Part shown: positions 1-7,196 of the stretch, in pieces
Position numbering within the stretch: the first letter of the stretch is position 1
Layout: each line of letters starts with the position of its first letter
NCBI GenBank assembly: GCA_049644265.1
Contig: JBARRO010000063.1
Location: 1 to 40,323 of the forward strand
From: JBARRO01 sp049644265
Lineage (GTDB): Bacteria > Bacteroidota > Ignavibacteria > UBA10030
DNA length: 40,323 nucleotides
Direction of reading: 5' to 3'
Notes under the pieces: generated by a model
The model's input: only the letters and a program-made list of their open reading frames with translations
Database searches by the model: none
Told to the model about the DNA's origin: nothing
Translations under genes and position numbers: made by a program

Positions 1-10
1 CCATTCGATG

Positions 11-838
11 TTAGGATGCTGTTTGTTGGTGGAGAACCATTTCGTCGAGGAAGAGCTTTTGCCGTACCATCACTTCTTTTGCAAGCTCCATGTAGTTCCG
101 GGTTCCGGAACACACGGCGTCGTACAGCAAAATCGGTTTCCCAAAACTTGGAGCTTCGCTAAGACGAATATTCCTTGTGACAATCGTGGAAAAAACCTTG
201 TCGCCAAAGTACCGCTTGACCTCGTCCAGAATCTGATTCGAGAGGCGCAGACGGGAATCGAACATGGTCAGCAAAACCCCCTCGATATCAAGGTTGGGGT
301 TGAGTGTTTTTTTCACAAGGTTAATGGTGTTAAAGAGCTGGCCCAGGCCTTCAAGGGCGAAATACTCGCACTGAACGGGAATCAGAACCGAATCCGCTGC
401 CGTGAGACCGTTGAGCGTGAGGAGACCTAATGAGGGGGGGCAGTCAATAACGATAAAATCAAACTTGGACCTGACCGGTTCCAACGCCGTGGCCAACAGG
501 CGTTCACGGTTTTCAAATTCGACCAGTTCGATCTCGGCGCCGACAAGGTTGATATGGGAAGGAATGACGGAAAGAAACGGCATTTGCGTTTCCATGATTC
601 CGGTCGTGGCATCGGCCCCTGAAATCAGTACCTCGTAGATCGTTTTGCCGTCGACCGCCGTTACCCCGACTCCGCTCGTGGCGTTGGCCTGAGGGTCGGT
701 ATCGACAAGCAATACGTACTTCTCGGCAGCGGCAAGAGAAGCCGCAAGATTGATGGCAGTGGTCGTCTTGCCGACACCTCCCTTCTGGTTGGCAATCGTG
801 ATGATCTTGGCGATTCTATGTTGGTGCACGATGCTCAT
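11..838 (-). CDS. parA: ParA/Soj family chromosome-partitioning ATPase
   Basis: The 275-aa product has the deviant Walker A motif KGGVGKTT at residues 19-26, the VDTDPQANAT motif that follows it, and the VIDCPPSLG Walker B region near residue 130. It lacks the N-terminal helix-turn-helix of plasmid type Ia ParA, so it is the small chromosomal Soj type, a nucleoid-binding ATPase that works with ParB on parS sites. The ATG at 838 lies 3 nt after the stop of the CopD-like gene, so the two are probably co-transcribed. The window ends 10 nt past the parA stop. A minus-strand ATG at 4-2 could be the first codon of parB, the usual next gene, but nothing more of it is visible. Confidence 0.95.
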   Translation of the reverse strand: MSIVHQHRIAKIITIANQKGGVGKTTTAINLAASLAAAEKYVLLVDTDPQANATSGVGVTAVDGKTIYEVLISGADATTGIMETQMPFLSVIPSHINLVGAEIELVEFENRERLLATALEPVRSKFDFIVIDCPPSLGLLTLNGLTAADSVLIPVQCEYFALEGLGQLFNTINLVKKTLNPNLDIEGVLLTMFDSRLRLSNQILDEVKRYFGDKVFSTIVTRNIRLSEAPSFGKPILLYDAVCSGTRNYMELAKEVMVRQKLFLDEMVLHQQTAS

Positions 839-841
839 AGG

Positions 842-1309
842 TTATGCAACAGACATTCCCGCAGCGCACAAGACGCCGACAATTCCAAAAAAGATCGTCC
901 TCCGGGTGAGTTTCATAAACCCGAGGCGCCATCCTTCCAACGTTTCGTCATCGTTCTTTGTCGATTCCATGCCGAGAAACACTTTCGATGCCTGCCAGGA
1001 AAAGAAGCTCATAAAGAGAAACGCAACCTGCTTGACCGCAAGAAGTTTCGCCCAAAGCGTCGAGTAATCGAACCACCGAAACCTCGGACTCAGCACCATC
1101 AGCAGAATTCCGGTGAGAAGCAAGGGCCACAACGTCGACCAGGTAAATCCAAAGAACCTTTTCTGAACGGCAAGCACAAACTTCGATCGCGCCTGTTGTT
1201 CATACTCCGCAACTGGAATGAGCACCGCGTTGAAGTAGATCAGCCCTCCCAGCCAGACGATGACCGAGACCAAATGCATGACGCGACATGCCCAAAGAAC
1301 AAATTCCAT
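842..1309 (-). CDS. CopD-like four-helix membrane protein
   Basis: This is a 155-aa integral membrane protein when started at the ATG at 1309 (MEFVLWACRVMHLVSVIVWL). An upstream in-frame TTG at 1369 would add 20 residues that look like untranslated leader. Four hydrophobic segments alternate with basic loops. The first carries the H-x10-GG pattern (MHLVSVIVWLGGLIYF) of the CopD/YqhA-like copper-resistance membrane domain, a family often found as small stand-alone proteins of unknown role. The gene sits between fmt and parA on the same strand, with a 3-nt gap to parA. The fold assignment is fairly safe, but a copper function is only a family name here. Confidence 0.8.
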   Translation of the reverse strand: MEFVLWACRVMHLVSVIVWLGGLIYFNAVLIPVAEYEQQARSKFVLAVQKRFFGFTWSTLWPLLLTGILLMVLSPRFRWFDYSTLWAKLLAVKQVAFLFMSFFSWQASKVFLGMESTKNDDETLEGWRLGFMKLTRRTIFFGIVGVLCAAGMSVA

Positions 1310-1390
1310 GGTTGGGAAGTCTAAAAGGCGCGAAAAATTTAAGAAATATACTCCTTTTTTCCAGACCAAGCAACCAACGAGGCGACCGGA

Positions 1391-2320
1391 TCATCCCAAC
1401 ACGTCTTCCCTATTCACGTTGTACCCCCGCAGAAACTCTTCGACGTCAAGCCGCTTTTTCCCTTCCTGCTGTAATTCAAGAATCGCGAGCGAACCATGTC
1501 CCGTCCCAACGACCAGGGACTCTTTGTTGACGAGAACGACTTTCCCGGGCGACATTGATTCCTCCCCTTGTGTCCCAACTGCACTCCGGTAGATCTTCAG
1601 CGTCGTACCATGGTGCATGGTCCACGCACAGGGTGATGGGGACAACCCTCGGATGAGGTTGTGGACCTCTCCTGCGGACTTCGACCAATCAATTTTGCAG
1701 TCCTCCTTGAAGATCTTCGGAGCAGGGGATGCAAGAGAATCGTCCTGGGGCCGCGGCTGGACTTTTCCGAGCCCGATGAGACGGATGGTTTGGAGGACAA
1801 TCTCCGCTCCGACCTCGGCGAGTTTGTCGTGGAGCTCGCCCGCAGTCTCTTCCGGCCCTATCTTGACCCGCGCCTGGAGGAGGATCGACCCCGTGTCGAC
1901 CTTTTCCCTGAGAAAGAAGGTCGTAACACCGGTCTCCTTTTCTCCCCGAATGATTGCCCACTGGATGGGAGCGGCGCCTCGAAACCTGGGGAGAAGAGAC
2001 GCGTGGAGATTGAACGTTCCATTTGGGGGGATGGTAAAGACTTCTTTGGGGAGGATACGAAAAGCAACGACAACGCACAGATCGGGTTCCAGATCCGTGA
2101 GGGATTTCAGGAAGCCGGAATCCCGGAGGTTTTCAGGTTGGAGGATGGTGAGCTTATGGTTTTGAGCAAATTCCTTGATTGGCGTTGAAGAGACTTTCTG
2201 TCCGCGTCCGCGGGGTTTGTCGGGAGCGGTGACGACTGCGGGCACCTCATACCCATTTTCCAGCAGAATTCGGAGGCTGGGGAGGGCGAACTCGGGTGTG
2301 CCCATGAAAACGATACGCAT
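1391..2320 (-). CDS. fmt: methionyl-tRNA formyltransferase
   Basis: The 309-aa product is the normal length for Fmt. It formylates Met-tRNAfMet from 10-formyl-tetrahydrofolate before initiation. The N-terminal Rossmann-like domain starts with MRIVFMGTPEFA and carries the folate-site signature FNLHASLLPRFRGAAPIQWA followed by GVTTFF and VDTGSILLQ, giving the Asn-His-Asp catalytic set. The C-terminal OB-like tRNA-binding domain follows from about residue 205 (KIDWSKSAGEVHNLIRGLSP). The gene starts 9 nt after the stop of def on the same strand, the common def-fmt pairing, so formylation and deformylation are co-expressed. Confidence 0.97.
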   Translation of the reverse strand: MRIVFMGTPEFALPSLRILLENGYEVPAVVTAPDKPRGRGQKVSSTPIKEFAQNHKLTILQPENLRDSGFLKSLTDLEPDLCVVVAFRILPKEVFTIPPNGTFNLHASLLPRFRGAAPIQWAIIRGEKETGVTTFFLREKVDTGSILLQARVKIGPEETAGELHDKLAEVGAEIVLQTIRLIGLGKVQPRPQDDSLASPAPKIFKEDCKIDWSKSAGEVHNLIRGLSPSPCAWTMHHGTTLKIYRSAVGTQGEESMSPGKVVLVNKESLVVGTGHGSLAILELQQEGKKRLDVEEFLRGYNVNREDVLG

Positions 2321-2329
2321 CGCGAAGGC

Positions 2330-2923
2330 TCAGACCTCCGCCGCAGTAACGACAGGATAGGAAGTTTCCACGTCGCCGTTCTTGATCGCCCGAAGTTTCC
2401 CCTTCAGTAACCCGCGCTTCGCCGTGCTGATGCGGTCGACAAACAGGATTCCGTCGAGGTGGTCGATTTCATGAAGGGCCACGCGGGCAAGCAGTCCGTC
2501 CATCGTTAATTCCATCTCCTGAAAATTGGCATCATGAAACCGTATGCGCGCTTTTTCCGCCCGACGTACTTCCGACCGCACATCCGGAATACTCAGACAC
2601 CCTTCCTCCATGAGCACGGTGTCCACCTCTTCGACAATCTCTGGATTGATCATTACCAGCGTACGCGGAAGGTCCGGCGATGTCTGCCGCACTTCCCTCG
2701 GCGAATCTTCGTCCGGAGCTTCGTTCACGTCCGAGATGTCGATGACGATCACACGTCTGCGATCGCCGACCTGAGTTGCTGCGAGGCCGATTCCATTCGC
2801 TTTGTGCATGGTCTCGAACATGTCGTAGACAAGCTTGATCACCGATGGGTCGAGGTCTTTGACAGGCTTGGCCTTTACCCGCAGGACTTCGCTGCCGTAG
2901 AGATAAATGGGGAGGGTTGCCAT
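2330..2923 (-). CDS. def: peptide deformylase
   Basis: The 197-aa metalloprotease removes the formyl group from nascent N-termini. All three family motifs are intact: GIGLAATQVG (motif I), EEGCLSIPD (motif II, metal-binding Cys) and HEIDHLDGILF (motif III, HExxH with the catalytic Glu). Between motifs I and II there is an acidic insertion (NEAPDEDSPREVRQTSPDL) that lengthens the protein by roughly 15-20 residues over the E. coli enzyme; similar insertions occur in Bacteroidota enzymes. It lies directly upstream of fmt and about 50 nt downstream of the NlpC/P60 gene. Confidence 0.97.
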   Translation of the reverse strand: MATLPIYLYGSEVLRVKAKPVKDLDPSVIKLVYDMFETMHKANGIGLAATQVGDRRRVIVIDISDVNEAPDEDSPREVRQTSPDLPRTLVMINPEIVEEVDTVLMEEGCLSIPDVRSEVRRAEKARIRFHDANFQEMELTMDGLLARVALHEIDHLDGILFVDRISTAKRGLLKGKLRAIKNGDVETSYPVVTAAEV

Positions 2924-2974
2924 TCGTAATTCAGTGTATCGATAACGCCAATGTACCGAGGCGAATTGTGGAAA

Positions 2975-3580
2975 TCAATTGACGATGCGTCGCGAAGCCT
3001 CGTATCGGGACTTGTAATACGAGCTTTGGAGCGACGAGATGGTTACACCCAGCGAAACGCTCGCGTGCGCAAAGAGGTCGTCGCCGAGATAGATTCCGAC
3101 ATGAGAGGCCGGCTCTCCCGTCGTGTTGAAAAAAATGAGGTCGCCAAACTTCAGCTCATCGAACGACACAGCATGGCCTGTCTTTGCCTGGTCTGCGCTG
3201 GTACGGGGAAGAACTTTCCCGACCGAATTCTTATATACCACCATGGTATATCCCGAACAATCCATGCCTGATTGATCTGAGCCTCCACGTATGTACGAAA
3301 CTCCCATGTACCGCGAAATTTCCCGCATCATTTTGCTCTGATCCAGGGCTTTGATCGCAGGATTCTTTTCCTTCTTGAAATCCCGCTCCCCCGACGTAAT
3401 CCGTTCGACTTCATGTGGCTCGACTTTCTTGTCATTTTCCTTCTTTTCCTCTTCGACTTCGGATGAAAATCGCGGACCGTTCTTCCGTTCGGCTTCCGGA
3501 GGAGATTTCTTGTGTCCATCGCCAAACCGGGGCGACGAGTGACCGCATCCTTCGAGAACCAGAGCCATGAGAAGGGTCAT
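2975..3580 (-). CDS. NlpC/P60 family cell-wall hydrolase, probable lipoprotein
   Basis: The C-terminal ~120 residues form an NlpC/P60 cysteine-peptidase domain: catalytic Cys in QSGMDCSGYTMVVYK, and His in ASHVGIYLGDDLFAHAS. Such enzymes cut D-Glu-diaminopimelate bonds in peptidoglycan. A hydrophobic N-terminus (MTLLMALVLEGCG) ending in a Gly-Cys pair suggests a lipoprotein, though Glu at -2 is atypical. A charged Lys/Glu-rich linker of ~70 residues precedes the domain. The frame stays open to a TTG at 3679, but that extension runs through the sigma-factor terminator (3629-3654). The ATG at 3580, with GGAAAGGAG 17 nt upstream, is therefore preferred, giving 201 aa. The spacing is long, so the start is uncertain. 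Confidence 0.85.
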   Translation of the reverse strand: MTLLMALVLEGCGHSSPRFGDGHKKSPPEAERKNGPRFSSEVEEEKKENDKKVEPHEVERITSGERDFKKEKNPAIKALDQSKMMREISRYMGVSYIRGGSDQSGMDCSGYTMVVYKNSVGKVLPRTSADQAKTGHAVSFDELKFGDLIFFNTTGEPASHVGIYLGDDLFAHASVSLGVTISSLQSSYYKSRYEASRRIVN

Positions 3581-3628
3581 GAAGAAGACCCATAGGACTC
3601 CTTTCCCCGTGTCCCCGGAGTGCCCTAC

Positions 3629-3654
3629 AAAAAAGCCCCGGCGTTGCGGGGCTT
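3629..3654 (-). terminator. rho-independent terminator of the sigma-factor gene
   Basis: On the minus strand AAGCCCCG pairs with CGGGGCTT (8 bp, mostly G-C) across a 6-nt loop and runs straight into six T residues. It lies 54 nt past the rpoD stop codon, the expected place for the end of that transcript. It also argues that the next gene (NlpC/P60) starts further downstream than its longest open frame. Confidence 0.9.
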
Positions 3655-3708
3655 GTTGATGTTGCGGTTCGCTCTTCAACTGTCGATTTGATCCATCGGC
3701 AAACGCTC

Positions 3709-4566
3709 TTATCCCAAATAGGCCCGCAACGCCTTGCTTCGTGAAGCATGGCGAAGCCTGCGGATCGCCTTTTCCTTGATCTGCCGCACGCGCTCCCGGG
3801 TGAGATTGAATTTCTCCCCGATTTCTTCGAGGGTCAACGAGTGTTCCTGGTCCAGCCCGAAATACAGTCTGATCACCTGCGCCTCACGCTCGCTCAACGT
3901 GGCAAGCGCCCGCTTGACCTCCACGCGCAGCGATTCTTCCATGAGGGTGGAATCGGGAGACGGCTGACGATGATCCTGGATGACGTCCAGAAGACGATTG
4001 TCTTCGCCCTGGGCAAACGGTGCATCCATCGATAGATGCCGGCCGGAAATCTTGAGTGTGTCCGACACTTCAAACAAGGACATGTCGAGCTCTTCGGCAA
4101 GTTCGCTGGCGCTCGGCTCGCGCTCGAATTCCTGCTCGAGAGTGCTGAATGCCTTCCCGATCTTGTTCAGCGCTCCGACACGGTTCAGCGGCAACCGGAC
4201 GATACGCGATTGTTCCGCGAGCGCCTGCAAAATCGACTGACGAATCCACCAAACCGCGTACGAAATAAACTTGAACCCGCGGGTTTCATCAAATCGTTTT
4301 GCGGCTTTGATGAGGCCGAGATTGCCTTCGTTAATGAGATCGCCAAGAGACAGACCCTGGTTCTGGTATTGCTTCGCCACGCTGACCACAAAACGCAGGT
4401 TGGCTTTTGTCAGTTTTTCGAGTGCTTTCTGATCCCCTTTTTTGATGCGGCGGGCGAGTTCAATTTCCTCCTGGGGAACAAGAAGCTCAACTTTGCCAAT
4501 CTCCTGGAGGTATTTGTCCAGGGACTGACTTTCTCGATTCGTATATTGTTTGGTAATCTTTACCAT
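3709..4566 (-). CDS. rpoD: primary RNA polymerase sigma factor (RpoD/SigA), short Bacteroidota type
   Basis: The 285-aa sigma-70 family protein starts at ATG 4566, with the SD-like AAAAGGTG just upstream; a GTG at 4575 is the longer alternative. Region 1.2 is SQSLDKYLQEIGKVELL. Region 2 holds NLRFVVSVAKQYQNQGLSLG, the core-binding and -10-melting segment FDETRGFKFISYAVWWIRQS, and ALAEQSRIVRLP. Region 4.2 is the helix-turn-helix LTLEEIGEKFNLTRERVRQI. Region 1.1 is absent, as in the primary sigma factors of Bacteroidota and Chlorobiota, and the QYTNRESQSLDKYLQ N-terminus is typical of that group. The gene follows the microcompartment genes by 87 nt, a gap that contains the inverted repeat CCGGA-ATG-TCCGG at about 4590-4602, and it ends in a strong terminator. 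Confidence 0.96.
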   Translation of the reverse strand: MVKITKQYTNRESQSLDKYLQEIGKVELLVPQEEIELARRIKKGDQKALEKLTKANLRFVVSVAKQYQNQGLSLGDLINEGNLGLIKAAKRFDETRGFKFISYAVWWIRQSILQALAEQSRIVRLPLNRVGALNKIGKAFSTLEQEFEREPSASELAEELDMSLFEVSDTLKISGRHLSMDAPFAQGEDNRLLDVIQDHRQPSPDSTLMEESLRVEVKRALATLSEREAQVIRLYFGLDQEHSLTLEEIGEKFNLTRERVRQIKEKAIRRLRHASRSKALRAYLG

Positions 4567-4653
4567 GAAAAACACCTTTTGCCGGATTTGTTGCCGGAAT
4601 GTCCGGAGCGTACTGACGCTTCTAGAACAATGTCGCGTGGGAAAAAAGTTCTG

Positions 4654-4920
4654 TCAATGTGTATCGATTCGGTCGACGATTCCCACAATACTGGCGTCGA
4701 CGGGCGCAATTTCCACCGGTAACGGAATCACTGCTTCACGTGCCGTAATGTAAAACACGGTTTCTCCGGGCCCCGCACCAACCGTATCAACGGCAATGAT
4801 GGGCGTCCCGACCTTTTCCCGGCCGGAATTCAGCGGCTGGATCAACTGAAGCTTAAAGCTCTTCAGGTTCTCGTCCTTCCGCGTCGCCCAGATGGTCCCT
4901 ATGACATTTGCGAAGTAGAT
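4654..4920 (-). CDS. EutN/CcmL-type microcompartment vertex protein, copy 1 (no canonical start codon)
   Basis: Read from the ATC at 4920, the frame gives 88 residues (IYFANVIGTIWATRKDENLK...VDASIVGIVDRIDTH) that align end to end with the 89-aa neighbour: VIGTIWATRKDE matches VVGTVWATRKDE, and VDASIVGIVDRID matches VDAVIVAIVDKLD. EutN/CcmL (BMC-P) proteins are pentamers that cap vertices of bacterial microcompartments. The family usually starts with M at the position of this ATC. No in-frame ATG, GTG or TTG lies between the upstream stop at 4936-4938 and a TTG at 4845, which would remove the first beta strand and the conserved GTxWATRKD loop. Translation may begin at ATC 4918-4920 or ATT 4933-4935, or the gene may be damaged. 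Confidence 0.75.
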   Translation of the reverse strand: MYFANVIGTIWATRKDENLKSFKLQLIQPLNSGREKVGTPIIAVDTVGAGPGETVFYITAREAVIPLPVEIAPVDASIVGIVDRIDTH

Positions 4921-4966
4921 AACCCACTCACCAATTCAACCAATTAACCAATACCCACTCACTATC
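4921..4966. repeat. degenerate short repeat between the two EutN/CcmL genes
   Basis: The spacer contains two copies of acccactcac (at about 4922 and 4953) around caattcaac and caattaac units. On the minus strand it reads as loosely repeating TTGGTTAATTGGTTGAATTGG. It abuts the missing start codon of the downstream EutN/CcmL gene and resembles other low-complexity spacers in this window. Confidence 0.55.
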
Positions 4967-4968
4967 GC

Positions 4969-5238
4969 CTAGTCTGCTACATCAAGCTTGTCGACGATAG
5001 CAACAATCACCGCATCGACCGGCTTGTTCTTTGTCTGAACCGTCTGACGGGCCGAACTTCCGGAGGTCACCAGAACGATGTCTCCGACTCCCGCCTGGAC
5101 CGTATCGATGGCAACAACAAAACTTTCTTTCACCTTGTAGTCCAGGTCAATGTGCTTCACGATCTGAAATTTCATTCCCACAAGGTCTTCGTCTTTACGT
5201 GTAGCCCACACAGTTCCCACCACTTTGCCGAGGATCAT
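4969..5238 (-). CDS. EutN/CcmL-type microcompartment vertex protein, copy 2
   Basis: The 89-aa protein MILGKVVGTVWATRKDEDLV... shows the full BMC-P pattern: the N-terminal strand with GxVVGTVWATRK, the central VAIDTVQAGVGDIVLVTSG segment that lines the pentamer, and a C-terminal PVDAVIVAIVDKLDV strand. Family members form pentameric caps of carboxysomes and metabolosomes. The ATG at 5238 overlaps the stop of the PIN gene by 4 nt (ATGA), so translation is coupled. No BMC-H or BMC-T shell gene and no signature enzyme is visible in the window. The pair is therefore either a satellite of a compartment encoded elsewhere or has another role. Confidence 0.93.
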   Translation of the reverse strand: MILGKVVGTVWATRKDEDLVGMKFQIVKHIDLDYKVKESFVVAIDTVQAGVGDIVLVTSGSSARQTVQTKNKPVDAVIVAIVDKLDVAD

Positions 5239-5666
5239 ACGTCACCCGTTTGTTGTCGTTGCTTGAGGAGTTGACGTGCCGGGAGAACCTGGAGCGGCCT
5301 GATTCCGCGATACCGCCCCGTGGAAATCGTCACGAGAGGCAACCTGCTCTCGTGACACAATCCCGCAATAAGTGTATCCAAGTCCCGCGTTCGTTTTGCG
5401 CGCGCCGGAGAAAACAACAGGCCTATCCTCCTGGCACTTTTTGCATTCAATCCGAGGATCTTCACCGCATGGAGGCTGTCTTCAACAGCCCGGGATTCCG
5501 CTTCCGTCCTGCACAGCGAAAAAAGTTCGATGGCGTTGAACACCGTCGTATAACAAAAATACCCGCGCATCAGTATGCGCAGCAGCGACGAACCTTCTCC
5601 GGGGCTTTTATGCAGCAGGTGCTCAAGAAAGATATCGGTGTCGACAACAATTTTTTTCACGCTCAA
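5235..5666 (-). CDS. PIN-domain protein (VapC-like nuclease)
   Basis: The 143-aa protein has the PIN acidic triad: Asp in KIVVDTDIFLEHLL, Glu in VFNAIELFSL, and Asp in RDLDTLIAGLC. The final LVTISTGRYRGI segment stands where VapC toxins usually have TxNxxHF. PIN domains are Mg-dependent RNases. The likely start is TTG at 5666, overlapping the stop of the AbrB-like gene (TTGA); a GTG at 5660 is a close alternative. The small swapped-hairpin-type protein before it suggests a VapBC-like toxin-antitoxin pair. Full coupling to deoB upstream and EutN/CcmL downstream makes a fixed role in that operon also possible. Confidence 0.85.
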   Translation of the reverse strand: MSVKKIVVDTDIFLEHLLHKSPGEGSSLLRILMRGYFCYTTVFNAIELFSLCRTEAESRAVEDSLHAVKILGLNAKSARRIGLLFSPARAKRTRDLDTLIAGLCHESRLPLVTISTGRYRGIRPLQVLPARQLLKQRQQTGDV

Positions 5667-5971
5667 CGGAGCAACCTGTGAGCCCGATCCCTAAATCCCC
5701 GATTCCCTGCAAGCATCCCTTCTGCCACGAGAAACTTGATGACGTTTTCCCTCGGCTCAAGCTGGAGCCGGCCGATCGATTCGATTTCTTCCTCGGTCAC
5801 CGTTCTTTTTGCCAGACTCTTCGAAACGACATCGACCGTGAGGCGCACATGGACCGTTGAACCTGCACGGGCTTTGAGCCGTGCCAGTGTCTCGGCCGGA
5901 ACCGTCAAGACTCCGTTCCGGTCGATCCGAAGGGCTATTTCGGCGCTCTGTTGGGACTTTTCGGAATCCAT
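5663..5971 (-). CDS. AbrB/SpoVT-like small protein, possible antitoxin partner of the PIN protein
   Basis: Residues ~11-45 (IALRIDRNGVLTVPAETLARL...VHVRLTVDV) have the short-strand, turn, LTVP pattern of swapped-hairpin AbrB/MazE/VapB DNA-binding domains. The C-terminal half (EEEIESIGRLQLEPRENVIK and beyond) is helical and unlike standard VapB tails; its Arg-rich end is RGFRDRAHRLLR. The ATG at 5971 is 4 nt after the deoB stop, and its stop overlaps the PIN start. In VapBC systems the antitoxin comes first and represses the operon; here it would have no separate promoter unless one lies inside deoB. The AbrB fold is judged by pattern only. Confidence 0.75.
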   Translation of the reverse strand: MDSEKSQQSAEIALRIDRNGVLTVPAETLARLKARAGSTVHVRLTVDVVSKSLAKRTVTEEEIESIGRLQLEPRENVIKFLVAEGMLAGNRGFRDRAHRLLR

Positions 5972-5975
5972 GAAC

Positions 5976-7157
5976 CTACGTCATCATCGGCAGAAAACTT
6001 TCGCCGGCCAATTGTTTGTCGGTTACCCCGAAGAAATCCAACACGGTCTTTCCCGCATCTGCAAAAGATTTACGGGTTCCGAGATTTACGCTGTTCTTTC
6101 CTCCCTTGGTCCGGCAAAGAATCGGAACGTATTCGCGCGAATGGTCGGTGCTGTTGTCTGTCGGGTCGTTTCCATGATCACCGGTCAGCATGAGCATGTC
6201 CCCTTCCTGCAGGCATGCTTCCATGCGCGGAAGAGCAGCATCAAAACTTTCCAACGCGGTTGCGAATCCTCGCGGATCCTGACGGTGGCCGTAGAGCATG
6301 TCGAAATCCACAAGGTTGCCGATCAGCAATCCTGATTTCAACGCCGCTCCCAACGCAATAATCGTCTCAATGCCATCGGCGTTGGATTTCGTATGAATTT
6401 TCTTCTTCAAACCGCGCCCAGAAAACAAGTCGTCAATTTTGCCGACGGCTATTGTTTCAACGCCATTCTTCAAGAGAACATCCAGCACGGTTTCTCCCGG
6501 CGGCTCGACGGCAAAGTCTCTTCTGTTTGGCGTTCGCTCATAACTTCCGCTCTTTCCGATAAAAGGTCTCGCTATGACCCGTCCCACCGCATCAGCACCC
6601 GTGACAACTTGTTCCCTCGTTTTCTTACAGATTTCGTACAGCCGGTCGAGCGGAATGACTTCTTCATGGGCTGCGATTTGAAAGACGGAGTCGCCCGAAG
6701 TGTAGACGATCGGATGTCCGGTCCTGACGTGTTCGTCCCCCAACTCTTTGATGATCTCGGTGCCCGAAGCCGGCTTGTTTCCAAGGATTCCCTGACAACC
6801 AGTGACATCGAGAAACTTCTGGATCAGGCTTTGGGGAAAGCCCGCGGGGTATGTTGGAAACGCGCGCTCAGTGACCACGCCTGCGAGTTCCCAATGGCCC
6901 AGTGTGCTGTCCTTGCCCTTGGACCGTTCGGCCATCTTCCCGAAGTTTCCTTCGGCCCGGGTGACAGCCGGGACACCCTGCACCGGAACGATATTGCCGA
7001 GTCCGAGCCGTCCAAGATTCGGAAGTTTCAAACCGCCGACCGCTTTCGCAACATTGCAAAGGGTATTCGTCCCACTGTCCCCGTAGGCATGGGCATCCGG
7101 CAGTTCGCCGATCCCGACACCATCGAGAACAACGAATATTATCTTGTTCTGCTTCAA
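5976..7157 (-). CDS. deoB: phosphopentomutase
   Basis: The 393-aa alkaline-phosphatase-superfamily enzyme interconverts (deoxy)ribose 1-phosphate and 5-phosphate in nucleoside salvage. It opens with IIFVVLDGVGIGELPDAHAY and has the phospho-acceptor Thr in GKDSTLGHWELAG and the metal ligands of DHGNDPTDNSTDHSREYVP. An in-frame TAG directly precedes the TTG at 7157, so that TTG is the only start that keeps the first strand; no clear SD precedes it. It heads the tight series deoB, AbrB-like, PIN, EutN, EutN. DeoB product feeds DeoC (deoxyribose-phosphate aldolase, giving acetaldehyde), an aldehyde route that microcompartments are known to enclose, though no deoC is seen here. Confidence 0.96.
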   Translation of the reverse strand: MKQNKIIFVVLDGVGIGELPDAHAYGDSGTNTLCNVAKAVGGLKLPNLGRLGLGNIVPVQGVPAVTRAEGNFGKMAERSKGKDSTLGHWELAGVVTERAFPTYPAGFPQSLIQKFLDVTGCQGILGNKPASGTEIIKELGDEHVRTGHPIVYTSGDSVFQIAAHEEVIPLDRLYEICKKTREQVVTGADAVGRVIARPFIGKSGSYERTPNRRDFAVEPPGETVLDVLLKNGVETIAVGKIDDLFSGRGLKKKIHTKSNADGIETIIALGAALKSGLLIGNLVDFDMLYGHRQDPRGFATALESFDAALPRMEACLQEGDMLMLTGDHGNDPTDNSTDHSREYVPILCRTKGGKNSVNLGTRKSFADAGKTVLDFFGVTDKQLAGESFLPMMT

Positions 7158-7196
7158 CTACGAATGCGTGCAGAGATGCTCAGGAAAGTTGTACGG

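Noticed and set aside
4654..4845. TTG 4845 as start of EutN/CcmL copy 1
   Set aside because: It would remove about 25 residues that match copy 2 strongly, including GTIWATRKD; the pentamer fold would be incomplete.
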